The notes under the pieces were generated by a model. The model saw only the letters and a program-made list of their open reading frames with translations, was not told the origin of the DNA and ran no database searches. 64,000 nucleotides of DNA from the NCBI GenBank assembly GCA_027627225.1, contig CM051028.1:13447201-13511200 (forward strand), in the 5' to 3' direction. The translations under genes and the position numbers were made by a program. How positions within the stretch are numbered: the stretch's first letter is position 1; every line of letters begins with the position of its first letter. The stretch is from Congeria kusceri (lineage: Eukaryota > Mollusca > Bivalvia > Myida > Dreissenidae). Shown in pieces: positions 52,201 to 62,925 of this stretch.

Positions 52201-52740
52201 TTTGTTTCGGAAAACCATGATTTTTGTGTTATCAATATTTACCGTTAAATTCCATTTATCACAATATGTTGCTAGATTATTCAATGATTCCTGCAGCCCT
52301 TCTTTAGTTTCTGAGAAAATAACAGCATCGTCCACGAAAAGGAGTAGATAAATATATAATTGATCGAACGTTATTCCGGCGTTATTCCGTTTTGTAGATT
52401 AAATTCTATATTATTCACGAATAGCGAAAACATGATCGGCGAAGTTATCTCCCCTTGTAATAGACCGACATTACTATTAAAAAGGTTCGAAAGTGAGCCC
52501 ATGTGTTTAACTTGAACTTTGACCTCATTATACATAGAGCGAATGAGAGATATTAACTTACCATCAACGCCTGATCGAATTATTTTGCACCATAACTGTC
52601 CCCGATAGATGACGTCATAGGCCTTCCGGTAATCGACGTAGCAACATAAGAGTTTATTTGTATTACGTAGCTGTTTCTCTATTAAAGCATTAAGAATAAA
52701 AATTGCGTCGACAGTACTACATCGAACGAGATTTGTACAA
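52200..52740 (-). pseudogene. LINE B reverse transcriptase core (frameshifted)
   Basis: Motifs in order: RCSTVDAIFILNALI, motif A CCYVDYRKAYDVI with the catalytic Asp, then SMYNEVKVQVK, motif B GLLQGEITSPIMFSLFVNN, and, in another frame, motif C LLLFVDDAVIFSETK. The frame changes at an 11-bp tandem duplication (CGTTATTCCG at 52,369 and 52,380). Read across that point, the sequence QNGIT-FDQLYIYLLLFVDD is otherwise continuous. Confidence 0.87.
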
Positions 52741-53261
52741 TTTTTGCCTCGCTCTGTATGTGGCAAATTTGACGATAATGTCACGTGGCTTCGAGAGCTG
52801 GGCCTCCCTACTCTGTGAGAGCGGTCAGTGACATTTATGGTGATACCACTGCCGACAGCTTTAGATATTTGAAACACAATTTCATCGGTGTTTTTAGTAT
52901 CACGTTCTCTTATATCCGAAATGCGAATCAAGTTTCTCCAAGAGTACTGCACCTTATCATCCATTTTGGCCTCTAATAAATGTATTTTGGACTTGAGTTC
53001 TGTGTTTTCCCTATTTAGGTGATCATTTACATTTTCTAGGGATTACAATTTACTGGTGAGCTTAGAAAAGACGCTGGAAGTAATTTGTTCCACCATTGAT
53101 TCAATTTGGGTTTTGAAAGTGGACACTAGTAGGGTAGATATTTGCGACATTGCTTCATCCGACAGGGATATGGTTGGCATAGCACTTGATGAGGCTTCGG
53201 TGGTTGTTGTCGGTGATGCCATGACTATTTGAGCGAACGAAGGGCGCTTAGAGTCCGCCAT
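52740..53261 (-). pseudogene. LINE B ORF1 (one internal stop, 3' end lost)
   Basis: It begins MADSKRPSFAQIV and has a Ser/Thr-rich N-terminus, then a helical segment (QISTLLVSTFKTQIESMVEQ). After an in-frame TAA at about 53,041 it continues as a coiled coil (LNRENTELKSKIHLLEAK). Next comes QYSWRNLIRISDI and a DRSHRVGRP segment, the hallmark of the L1-type RNA-binding ORF1p domain. ORF1p normally coats the LINE RNA. The C-terminus has been replaced by reverse transcriptase sequence. Confidence 0.8.
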
Positions 53262-53505
53262 TAATTTAGTGTCATGTGAACTAAATGCTCGTTTTTGTTT
53301 GTCGAGAGCAGGCGGGTGTTTCCAGTGACATTTGCCAATTTGAAAAGCCTAATGGCGGGGTAAAGTTAATATTCGACTTCTGTGCAGTATATTTTATAAC
53401 GCCATACCTCGTGCGACTGAGTGAGTTGCTGGCTGATGTCAACGAAACAGGATGAGCATCAAAATGGCATGAGAATGGCAGCAAACTTGTCCGCAAATTT
53501 TCCAA

Positions 53506-53914
53506 ATCACACCAATGATCACTGGTTTACTCACACTAGTTATCATTGCATTAATTCACAATAATGACGTTTAGACGAAGGTATGTACATATTAACACAT
53601 ATTGCATGCATTTGATGAAGAAAATATTTCTTTAAATCTAAAATATTTTATTGTATGATTGTTAAAATATAGCCAAACTGCACGCTATATCAAACACGTT
53701 TTGTTGTGAACTAAATATACTTTATACTTTATACTAACTGCACACATCCTTGTATTTGATGTTAAATATCATATTGGCGCCGAATGCGCGAGGCCTACAT
53801 CAAATTATAAAGGAACTGAACTGAAAATACACCTTTAGCAAGTTTAATGTTTAATGACATCAAAGACAAAGACAAGTTAACGATAGAGACTGATATAATT
53901 GTTACACTATTCAT
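53506..53914. other. Interval between LINE B and the saposin-like gene
   Basis: A+T-rich sequence with no recognised motif. It is the downstream flank of the saposin-like gene on the minus strand. Confidence 0.4.
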
Positions 53915-53920
53915 TTTATT
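53915..53920 (-). terminator. Polyadenylation signal of the saposin-like gene
   Basis: AATAAA on the minus strand, 38 bp downstream of the exon 7 stop codon, which gives a 3' untranslated region of only about 60 bases. Confidence 0.6.
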
Positions 53921-53957
53921 TCACTCTACATTGTCACTTTCAAACAAATTGACATAT

Positions 53958-54043
53958 TTATCCCGTGATTTCAAATGTTGTGGTCTTTTCGTCATATATG
54001 GCGCTATGTGGATGTTTACTTCCGCATTCACCATTGCAGATGG
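53958..54043 (-). CDS. Exon 7: terminal ICNGECGSKHPHS block
   Basis: Acceptor TATATTTAAG, then AICNGECGSKHPHSAIYDE, KTTTFEITG and TAA. It enters in phase 1, matching exon 6. The GECGSKHPHS string is the most recognisable end of this family. Confidence 0.85.
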
Positions 54044-57000
54044 CTTAAATATAGGTAAAAAGTAAAACAATACACTTATTCTATCGTGGATATTGTAGAT
54101 AATCTGTAAATACATGTGTATTTAGACTTCTTTTTTTATCTTTTATATTAAAAGCAAACATTTTATTTAAACATACTACAATGTCGTTGTTTTACGTCAT
54201 GTTACAATGCTAGTAGTTTATTATGTAATTTATGACTTATGCTCTAAACTCTGATGCGTGTGGTTAGATTACATTATTCCATACAATTGAAGTTAACGTT
54301 TCCAAATTTCATTAAGATATTTTGTGATTGTCTGTTACGCGATACATGTATAAGCACTCTTGTCAGACATTAATACAGTTCCATAATATTGTTCATTGTT
54401 AAGCAGATATATCGTATGTTTGTCATTGCACTGATTTGCGAGAGTAATGCCCTTTAACAGACTGTCGGTTTATAGCGGATTTGTGTAACACAATAATACG
54501 CATAATAAGCTGTTTATTTGATTGCTCAAGTGTAGTACTTTTTCCCCAAGATACACTTAGCATGAACTGTTACCTATGCATATATGAGTTCTGCATTGTA
54601 CCTAATGTCATGGATTCATGTTTGAAAGTCACACGTTATGAGGCAAAATCATACAGTTAGTGCCTAGTAAACACATCTCTTCTCAATCTACCCATTATAA
54701 AGTGCATGGTGAACAAAACTACTTTGCATGTACCTAATTTCAAGGTATATGTTCCCGGAAGCCCGAACTCGCATGGTCCCTGGGTTGGGTCACAGTCAGG
54801 ATCCTCCTCTGCGTCCAGCTTGATGATACCATCGCACAGGCCCGGTCAGGACTCCATGTTTAAGAAACTGTCGCCTAAATAAGATTGTACGTATTTTTAT
54901 GGAATGGATTTCATTAGTAGCCTGAGTTAGGCTCCTCTCAAGCTTTTGTTAAAGGATTAATTTTCATTAGTTGCGTTGTCAAGTGCATATGTGTTGTCAT
55001 GTACTTTTCTGTGTAAATAGGTAATCAGGTGCAATCCAGATAAGGAGTATTGGAAAAATCAGACAGATAATTTGGTTATGATTTGAAGTTACATTTTGAG
55101 GAAACTCCCAATTGCAGTTTAGTTACTATAGAAACGTGTATCTTTTGTGTTTAACTTTCACAACATATTGCGTTCATCAAGAGGTCTCATAAAACATCGC
55201 ATAGCACTGTTCCAGCCCGGCGATATTACTATTTCATTCTGTATGCAACAGACATTTACAACCCAATGGCTTACCAACAGGAATCCCGTCCACAGTCTCG
55301 ATCTCAATGGCCAGTTCACCAGTACCGGTCCCGTTCTTGGATACGAACTCGAAATTGATGTAAAACTCGACTGAAAATAATATATACAATGTGTAAAAAA
55401 AAGCAAGAGGTACCATTGACACATGCACTTCATTCGATATACAAATCTTGATATTGTGTTCAAACTTACAAGCATGAGGATAATTGACCTTACGACGAGC
55501 TTTGACTGGCAGTGTGTTTAGCAGTTCAGAAAGCAGGGACTTACAATGTGTATGTACGACCTTACAAAAAACATAGTGGCAAAAACTAAAACAACCTGAT
55601 AAAGTTAATTACCACATACTTTGATTTAAAATTGAAGAAAAGTAAATAACAGCCATTGCTGAAAACGCATAATTGTCTTCTTTTTAATCACAAACCAGTT
55701 TTTGGATGTACAGCCGGAAACTCCAATACATGTATATACATATGTACATTGACTCGACAGTTGTGTTAGGTTAGACAATACTAATAAACGATGCAAGATT
55801 CGACAATCATATTTGTTGATTGTTTTGATATTTTGGTGTGTTTTTTTTCGACAGGTTTATGTTTTTATATGTCAGATTAATGTTGTAACTTTCACCTGCT
55901 TATTTTGAAAATAATTGATGTCAAAGTTCGTACAAACACACTTTAATTGTTTGATGGAAATAACTTGTAAAAACCCAACGTTATTTGCCAACGTTTTACC
56001 TTGGGGTCCCTTTTTAGGGGCAACTACCAACATGGTGAATGTAGCATCGCCATGGTCGTTGACTGGACACACGGGCACATGTTCACAGAGGTAGATGGGG
56101 TCAAAGTCTGCCCTAGTAAGAGTCAATTTCATATCACGAAATGTAATTTGTAGCATTTATAGTAGTTACTCGACATGTAGCAACCGAATGCAGTTGTGTG
56201 TCTTAATCACTTGGATATATATTAATAGTTACCTCCGCCAACGAGGTTATGTTATTGTTAACGTTTGTTTGTTTATATTTTGTTTATTTGCATTTTTAAG
56301 CAAAAAGTTATGAACATATTTGCACCTTTTGGGGGAAGGTTGGAACTGAGCAAATGGTTAAATTGGTGGTGATTGATCACCGTCTAGATCCTGGATATTT
56401 AAAGATTATTCATTATTGGGAGATAAGACAAATGAGGTAACCTATCACTAGTAACACAAGTTAAGTAGGTTTTCGATTTTAGTGGAAACTGCTCTCTCTA
56501 AGTGCATTCTAGGTTTTTCGTTATCATTTGTCATATACAGTCAGTGGCATAGATAAAACATGAGTGTGTTTTCTTTATAATTCGTGGCCACGGCATAATA
56601 ACTCGTGGCCACGGCATAATAACTCGTGGCCACGACTTAATAACTCGTGGCCACGACTTAATAACGCCTGCACATGACCTAATAACTCGTGACCACGCCT
56701 AATCTTTAGATTTCTTTTTATTTCGTGGACACGAAATAATAACTCTTACAACGACTTATTGACTAGTGGCCACGACTCAATAACTCGTGTCTACGACATA
56801 ATTACTCGTGGCCACGACTTTATATCTCATGGTCACGAATTACAAATTAACACACACATGCCGCCTCTATGCCGCCGTATATACAATAATAAACCTGTAT
56901 TTATTAATGAGTCGTAAACCGACGCAATCTCCTAGCAGAGTTGTCGTTCGTTGCTCTCACCATACACCTCTGCAATGGGCTCAATAACAAGAATCTTGTC

Positions 57001-59499
57001 AAAAGGAAAAAAATGTATTTAACGCACATTAAAGTTGATTGTTAGGCTTCTAAGCATAAAAAGAAAACATAAATGGTTTTTAAATTATAATCAATGGGGA
57101 AAAATTAATAATTTTGATTCCTATTAATGGAACTAATTTCATGTCCATTTACGCAGATGCAATCAGTTCGCAAATGTAAATAAAATGGACAGAGTGGAGT
57201 TTGCCTTTCGTTTGAAGTTATGATAATGAGACTAAAGCCACATGCTTGAGGTTGGACTATTTGCCAAGCCAACTACAGAGGTGAGTTGAACGTAGCCGGT
57301 GCGCAAGAGATTAAAGCAGACGATCTGTCGCATAGCATACCTTCAACATATCTCTAGGCACACTTGCTTTCATTAAGATGTGTGAAAGATGAACTGTGAC
57401 CTACTCGTAGTTTCCTAATTTAACACAGACGACATGAAGAACAAACATTATCGCATAAGATTATAGTGCCATTGATATGATGATGTGGCCAGTTAAGTAA
57501 CATGAAAATACACACGCGAACAGGTTAATTAAAGTGGACTATTATATTAATAACACACCAATATACCTTTCTGCAAACTTTAGACTTAGTTTCATTAAAA
57601 ATGTAAATAGTTTTTATGTATCAACATTGGACATTATTGACTTGATTCAGCTTCTACATTTAACGGTTCATGATGGGGAATAATATTTTTTGTAACAACT
57701 ATTTGCATGTATGTGTTATCATCGCTTAATTCATGTATTTGTCATACCTTTAAGATTGAACACACGGTTCTCAGGGCTGGCTTTCCGGTCTTGTCAGCGA
57801 GCGTCTGACAGAGGTCGCCACACGCATCCACTTTCTCTTCTGCAATCGTAAACAGAAAGTAATAAGGATTTGTAAGGTCGACGATTTGATATCATGGCGT
57901 CAATCACTATCTAACATTGGCTGAATTGACAAACTACCAATTAAAAGTTCTCTATGATTATATGTTATTTATATGTTTTTTCTGTAAGTGTTACCTGTTA
58001 TAAAGACTGCACAATATAAAACACATATAAGGTCAATCCCAATTGTCAGTAAAGTTAGAGGTAGAAAAGTTAAGAAAACTACATTATATATCTAAGGTTA
58101 TACATAGTCTAGCTAAACAACGACACTCTGCATTGCAGTGATATTTTGGTAGAACGAAGTTGAGAAGGTCGTTGATCGTCTGGCCTGCGAACTCGATGCA
58201 CGTTTTGCATTCCTCTGGCGTTCCTTTCACCGGAGTCAGTCTATACAGGGAAAAGACTGGCTTCCGGCGGGGCACGCGCAGACTGCAAGCGCTCGACACT
58301 AGCAGAGCAACCGTCCAAAAAGAGAGGACCTAAAATTAAAGACGCGTGTAGATAATTTTTAATGTTATTGCAGAGTACAAAACCGGTGTCGACCCTGTTA
58401 TATAAACACGTGTATGCCACACTTTGCTGACCTGTTTAGGTCGTAAAAGAGAATCTAAGGTAGCGCATTAGATAAGCACATTTTAGAGTATAAGTCCAAT
58501 TTTTCAAATCGTTTAGCATTATAAAGGTAAGTTAACTAAAAGACTACAAAACTTTGTACATTGTTTGTAAAAGCAGTTGGGATCAAAACCCCTCCTGTGA
58601 TTAGGGACTGTACCACGATGTTCTACAAATTTCTACCTAACAGTAAATAAAGATGGACCAAACCGTTGTCTAACCATTTGACACCATGAATAACATACGA
58701 GGCAAGTGTAACCATGCAGTAATTATATCATTATTATGCAACTTAAGTTAAGATTTCCCTTAGGAGCTTTGTGACTACTGGTCAAGCGAAATAACAAAGT
58801 GACATTAAACCCAAACTGGTTCATGAACTTCATCTAAACTATAGCCATGTTGGATGACCTTGAAAAATCCTATATTTTCTACATGGAACGCACACGTATA
58901 GGTCTTTCGTTATCAAAACGTGCTCCTACTTTTGCACTTCCTAAATACTCGCAGATAGCGATCTGCGACGTGGCTTGTAATGATTTAGGCGTAACCCATT
59001 TACTGCCTCTAAACAATTTCATGACTTGGATACATTAATTTATTTTAATACTACAAAAAAAAATATGATAGCCAACGTGAATATACACCGATGCATCTGT
59101 CCTCAGACAAATGGTCATTGTAATTGCACAAATTAATGAATAGTTATATGTTTGGAAGTTAAGCACGAATTTAATAATACCAATTTCCTACATAGTTAAC
59201 ACTCCAGTAAGTATTTAATAGTTTAAAAAACTATTAATATATGTTTAGACATAAGTATATTTTCAACAAGAAAAGCATATAAGAATAATTTTGAGATTAC
59301 AACTGTCGTGTTATTTGGCTCTTTAATATAAGGTGGCAGTCTCTACATTTTGCCTTTAAGAAATATACATGTTTATATATACAATGTTTAATCAATTATT
59401 ATGTTCGATTAATTTTATGATTAAAATTGTATGCATATTTAATATAGAAATGTATTGATAATATTAAAATAAAAATATTCCTGTAAAGCATACCTTCAT
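53958..59499 (-). CDS. Secreted saposin-domain, countin-type protein (seven exons found; in-frame TGA)
   Basis: I joined seven minus-strand segments by splice sites, reading phase and family pattern. The product starts with a signal peptide (MKVLSFWTVALLVSSACS), followed by a saposin-B domain with CKTC, CGDLC and VCSI cysteines. After that come the family motifs DPIYLCEHVPVCPVND, APKKGPQ, NGTGTGELAIEIETVDGIPV, CDPTQGPCEFGLPGTYTLK and ICNGECGSKHPHS. Proteins of this type are secreted, and in Dictyostelium countin controls group size. Bivalves have many related genes of unclear function. Open points: no good donor was found for intron 2, a linker of about 15-18 residues with the sixth saposin Cys is missing between exons 3 and 4, and exon 6 has an in-frame TGA at 54,846. 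It could be a pseudogene, or an allele or assembly error may explain the stop. Confidence 0.82.
54734..54874 (-). CDS. Exon 6: GTYTLK block with in-frame TGA
   Basis: Acceptor CTTATTTAG, then GDSFLNMES, TGA, PGLCDGIIKLDAEEDPDC, DPTQGPCEFGLPGTYTLKL and the donor GTACAT. Family-like sequence lies on both sides of the TGA in one frame. A cryptic acceptor (GACGCAG) further in would also keep phase 1 and skip the TGA, at the cost of 22 codons counting the stop. Confidence 0.78.
54846..54848 (-). other. In-frame TGA in exon 6
   Basis: The codon falls between NMES and PGLCDG. A single change from TGG would explain it. No long 3' untranslated region able to hold a selenocysteine element is present. 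Confidence 0.75.
55275..55370 (-). CDS. Exon 5: beta-rich NGTGTGE block
   Basis: Strong polypyrimidine tract and acceptor TATTTTCAG, then VEFYINFEFVSKNGTGTGE, LAIEIETVDGIPV and the donor GTAAGC. Both ends are phase 1, matching exons 4 and 6. NGT is a possible N-glycosylation site. Confidence 0.85.
56000..56112 (-). CDS. Exon 4: DPIYLCE block
   Basis: Acceptor CTTACTAG, then ADFDPIYLCEHVPVCPVND, GDATFTMLVVAPKKGPQ and the donor GTAAAA. It enters in phase 2, which does not match the phase 0 end of exon 3. That supports a missing short exon between them, of length 2 modulo 3. Confidence 0.82.
56232..56470 (+). repeat. Interspersed CTCCGCCAA-GAGGTTATGTT element in intron
   Basis: Starts ACCTCCGCCAACGAGGTTAT, runs through GTTTGTTTGTTTA, AAAAAGTTATGAACATATTT, TTGGTGGTGATTGATCACC and TCTAGATCCTGGAT, and ends ATTGGGAGATAAGACAAATG. 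I recognise this order from a repeat common in marine invertebrate genomes. It lies in the intron between exons 3 and 4 of the saposin-like gene. Confidence 0.6.
56581..56839. repeat. Palindromic TCGTGGCCACGA array in intron
   Basis: About eleven palindromic modules (CTCGTGGCCACGAC and variants) are spaced at ~21 bp by A+T-rich spacers such as TTAATAA. The layout matches the TCGTTCCCACGA arrays of the macrosatellite with a different core. Confidence 0.85.
56854..56880 (+). repeat. Conserved 3' flank of the palindromic array
   Basis: ACACATGCCGCCTCTATGCC, then GCCGTAT. It corresponds to the 34-bp repeat core of the macrosatellite (ACATCTATGCCACCGTA). In both places it sits within about 50 bp downstream of the palindromes. 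Confidence 0.65.
57748..57839 (-). CDS. Exon 3: second half of the saposin domain
   Basis: Acceptor TTGCAG, then EEKVDACGDLCQTLADK and ALRTVCSILK, then the donor GTATGA. It supplies three of the six saposin cysteines. The length is 92 bp, entering in phase 1 and leaving in phase 0. Confidence 0.82.
58150..58329 (-). CDS. Exon 2: signal peptide and first half of the saposin domain
   Basis: It begins after the acceptor TTAATTTTAG and encodes VLSFWTVALLVSSACSLRV, a Pro/Arg-rich propeptide and then EECKTCIEFAGQTINDLLNF. CxxC plus an amphipathic helix is the start of a saposin fold. The 3' boundary given is a minimum: the frame stays open to 58,084, but I found no donor that joins exon 3 in phase without a stop or a length mismatch. 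Confidence 0.8.
59494..59499 (-). CDS. Exon 1 of the saposin-like gene (Met-Lys)
   Basis: ATGAAG followed by the donor GTATGC. The two codons join in phase 0 to exon 2 to complete a textbook signal peptide. A TATA box lies about 50 bp upstream. Confidence 0.78.
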
Positions 59500-59549
59500 T
59501 TTCCGCGAGACGAATTTCTTATCTGGCACGAATATGATGCGAGGCGCGG

Positions 59550-59555
59550 TTTATA
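59550..59555 (-). promoter_or_regulatory. TATA box of the saposin-like gene
   Basis: TATAAA on the minus strand (context GCATATAAACC), about 51 bp upstream of the start codon. This fits a start of transcription near 59,520-59,525 and a short leader. Confidence 0.6.
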
Positions 59556-59599
59556 TGCATGACTTGATGACCTGCCGCTCCAAATGTAAAATAGCGCGG

Positions 59600-61849
59600 T
59601 AATGGACGACAACTTGAATATGTGTAAAGTGTATAAGTCCAAGAAGAATTCGTTTGGCATGCGCATGAAAAAGGACTCATCTCAGATTACACAGAATCCT
59701 TCCCCCCCACCCAAGTACATGCCATGCATATTTCTATATAAATTGTACATTTACTTCCATAGGTTTTTAACAACTTCTACTTTCCACAACACTTAATCGA
59801 CACCTGTCACACATTTGCAGATTTTGTTATATTTAAGGGTAACAATAGATAGTTTTAACAAGTGCAGGATGTACTTAACGTTTAAACTTATTCAAAGCGA
59901 TTCAATAATATTCAGGCACTACGGTTTAACATTGCATAACATCACTAAGATGTTGACACCGCGCCATCATCAAAATACATATTTATTCACTACATACTTT
60001 TATCTTTAACTAATTTTAGTTATAATGTAATTTTAAGAGTGGCGCTTTTCGCTGCCCAGGAGTTGGAATCAATGTGAGAAATCGAAAAAAAGCATGTTCA
60101 AATAAATAAAGGCCAAAATAGAGTAAAGTCAAAATTGTTTCAAAACTTAAAGACGCATTTGTTGAACTACACAGTATTGTTGGAAAGTAACTAAATGTTT
60201 ACTCCCTTTAGTACCTACCATTTTAATAGCATTTTATTGATATCTTATCATATTTTCAGGCGAACATCAACGAAATAAACCTCCAGGGAATAATCTTAGC
60301 CGTATTCCATTTCAAAAACATACATCAGTATATTCTATATTATTTATGTTATTAAATTTTTACCATGCCAGCCAAGCATGCTGATCATGCATTGTTGATT
60401 GTGTGAACAGTTACACATGCAGCCTAATATCTCATATGCTATAATAACATTATGCATATGAATATAACCTTTGAATGCTTGAATTGTAGCCTGTACCAGT
60501 CAACGGTGATTTTTTACGGTAGCTACGACCGGTTTATTAATTTTAGTATACACAAATACATTCTTCCTCCTTTTTATATTGAATTAAATAGGGGTTAATT
60601 ACATTACCGGATTACAGACAACAATATTGAAAATACTGCATTGTCGGTAAAAATCTTGATGAGAAGTTCACAATTAAGACTTTTCTGGCTAACGACCTTT
60701 AGGACGCTTTCAGCAATATGGTACGTAATAATTCCTTATGTACGAAAACAGTTGATTCGTAATATGGTCAAACGCGTGTGTCCTAGTTACAAAGTACACA
60801 CGTACAATAAGTGTTTGATCACCTGACCAGTTGATAAAAACCTCTCTTAGTATGACCAAACCAGCAATTTAGTACGCTTTATCTAGCATCTGCATGTAAA
60901 TGCGTTTAACTTGACCATGTTTAGCCATTTGGGAAACAAAGGCGTTGTCAGTTGAATTCAGTTGTGGAGAATATATTTTAATAATGTTGGAAACAAATAA
61001 AAATTCAACCTAAATACCAAACGTTTGTAATGTGTCTTTTACATTCATATGTTGTTCGCATATACTGGTGCCGAAATACAAGAACATGGTATATAACATG
61101 AATATTTAATAACAAAGAACGCCTGTAACTCAACCAAGCTTCTGTTAACTACGTTAACTATTTCAAGCTCATTATTTTCCCATGGAAAAATTAGGGTAAC
61201 ACATTTAAAGTCCCATGTATCTGTATATTAATGAATAGTATTCAGCGTTGGATTTATTTTTCTTCTGGTTTTTAATAGATTAAAGTACGTACAAAACATG
61301 CTCTGTGATCACTGGTGGCGTAGGATAACACTTGGCAATGTTTGTATCTTTCACATCAAATCCTATGTATAAAGAATATAACACTTTATCTTCTAGCGTT
61401 ATTAACCAACAAAACGGAACAAAATCACATATATCTGATGTTGGTGTCGTCTTACGGACTTAGGTTGAATCTCTGGTTACTTAAATCATTATGCTTTTAA
61501 AGGTGTTAATGAACGTCGTTTGTTTCACAACCAAATACATTCTTTCTTTTGCTACCTTTCAATAAAAATGGTGGCAGCAATCGCTGTTATATATTCGTTG
61601 GATATTGTGTATAATGTAGTGTATCCGGAGGATAGATGCGGTGTAGTTTAATACAGCTGTCTATCTCTTTAAATTATAGATTTAGGATAAACAGTCGCGG
61701 CATACATCTATATTAAAGTATTTGCTATTGCAGCTTTGAAACCAAAGTTACATAAATTTAGATGTACAATATCAAGTTTCTTTCTATATGTCATACATAT
61801 ATATAAACTGCAACGAAATTGTACACCCTTTTTGGCCTTTGTAATCCAA
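59600..61849. other. A+T-rich interval, no gene recognised
   Basis: Short frames of up to 64 residues with no family motif. Upstream of the saposin-like gene. No repeat family recognised. Confidence 0.35.
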
Positions 61850-62026
61850 TTTGATAGACATTATTCTGGGTACTTGCTGACTTCCATTCTCGTGTTTTGT
61901 CTTTGTTATACTTTTTTGTATGGTGCTGTGTTGTTTTTGCAAGTAGGTCACCTGCCCTAAATAAATGGTAATGTGCTGCAAATAAGAGTTCTCTCCTGCT
62001 GATCCATCTTGAGCTTCACTTTGTGT
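61850..62026 (+). repeat. Single diverged copy of the GCTGTGTTG repeat family outside the array
   Basis: Blocks in the same order as in the array: TTTGTATGGTGCTGTGTTG, TAGGTCACCTGCCCTAAATA, GAGTTCTCTCCTGCTGATCC and GAGCTTCACTTTGTGTAC. It shows the array units contain pre-existing interspersed DNA. Confidence 0.7.
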
Positions 62027-62925
62027 ACATGTTATCTTTGTAGCTTACACGAATGCGTCCCAGAAGCGTTCGTTGTAAATACACCAATTCTAGTACCTTC
62101 ACCTAAAATCCAATCGTTGACAAGGCTTTTTATCACGAGATACTATTTTGTAACATTTCAAACATATTTACGTTCAATAGAAACAACGTAACAACTGTTT
62201 ATTTTGTTGTGTGTAATTCTTTACACTATGTTTTATTTATGGTGAATATTAAAGAAGTTTTGTATGCCATTTAGGCACTATAGTTATGTCTTAAACGAAT
62301 GTACATCGACTTATTTATGAACGTTAAATACCTCGCATATGTTGTGCAAGATTTTGTACAATTAAATATCATTATTGGAAAAGTATCGGTCCCAATGTGA
62401 CAAATGTTGCCAGTACAACCAAAGTCATGTTGACTTGTTTGATTTCTTTTTTTAAATTAACAGTGGAGAATCGGTTTATATACGCTAATGTACGGCGTTA
62501 AACTGTATAGCATTATAGTTTTGAGAAATCTTCGCCATGGTCACCAAGCAACACCAGTACGTTTTTGTTTATTTTATTACAGAACATTATTGTAAAAAAA
62601 AAAAAACATAAGCATGCCCTGTAATCATCGAGTCAATCACACATATACAAATCACATATATATGAACGCAAACCATAATAAATCTGACGAATTTCAGAAT
62701 TGGAATCGTCTTGTATGAAGTTGTTTGGTCACATGACAATTATGGCTGATACTTGTACATAATAGTTTTTATTGAACTGTAAATATACCGTGATTGTTGT
62801 GAGAAAATGGAAAATATGCACACCATCACACCGTTAACTGGGAACACGATGTTGATAAATATATCGCAATTAGGTGTATCGTGTATGATTCTCTATGTCT
62901 AAATCACTGATATTGGCTATTTACC

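Larger units (their letters stand above)
51137..53505 (-). mobile_element. LINE B: internally deleted non-LTR retrotransposon
   Basis: A second, different LINE on the minus strand. From its 5' side it has an ORF1 starting with ATG at 53,261, then a direct join at about 52,740 to a reverse transcriptase, and a C-terminal Cys/His-containing region ending near 51,137. The endonuclease domain expected between ORF1 and the reverse transcriptase is absent. Stops and an 11-bp duplication add further damage. DNA upstream of ORF1, to about 53,505, is likely its 5' untranslated region. Confidence 0.8.

Noticed and set aside
53847..54065. 72-residue plus-strand frame over exon 7
   Set aside because: It is the antisense shadow of exon 7, whose minus-strand reading matches the family end ICNGECGSKHPHS.
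54846..54848. Selenocysteine at the in-frame TGA
   Set aside because: The 3' untranslated region appears to be only about 60 bases, too short for a SECIS element, and this family is not known to me as selenoproteins.
58847..59038. 63-residue ATG frame within intron 1 of the saposin-like gene
   Set aside because: No motif, plus strand, no splice or promoter support; consistent with chance.
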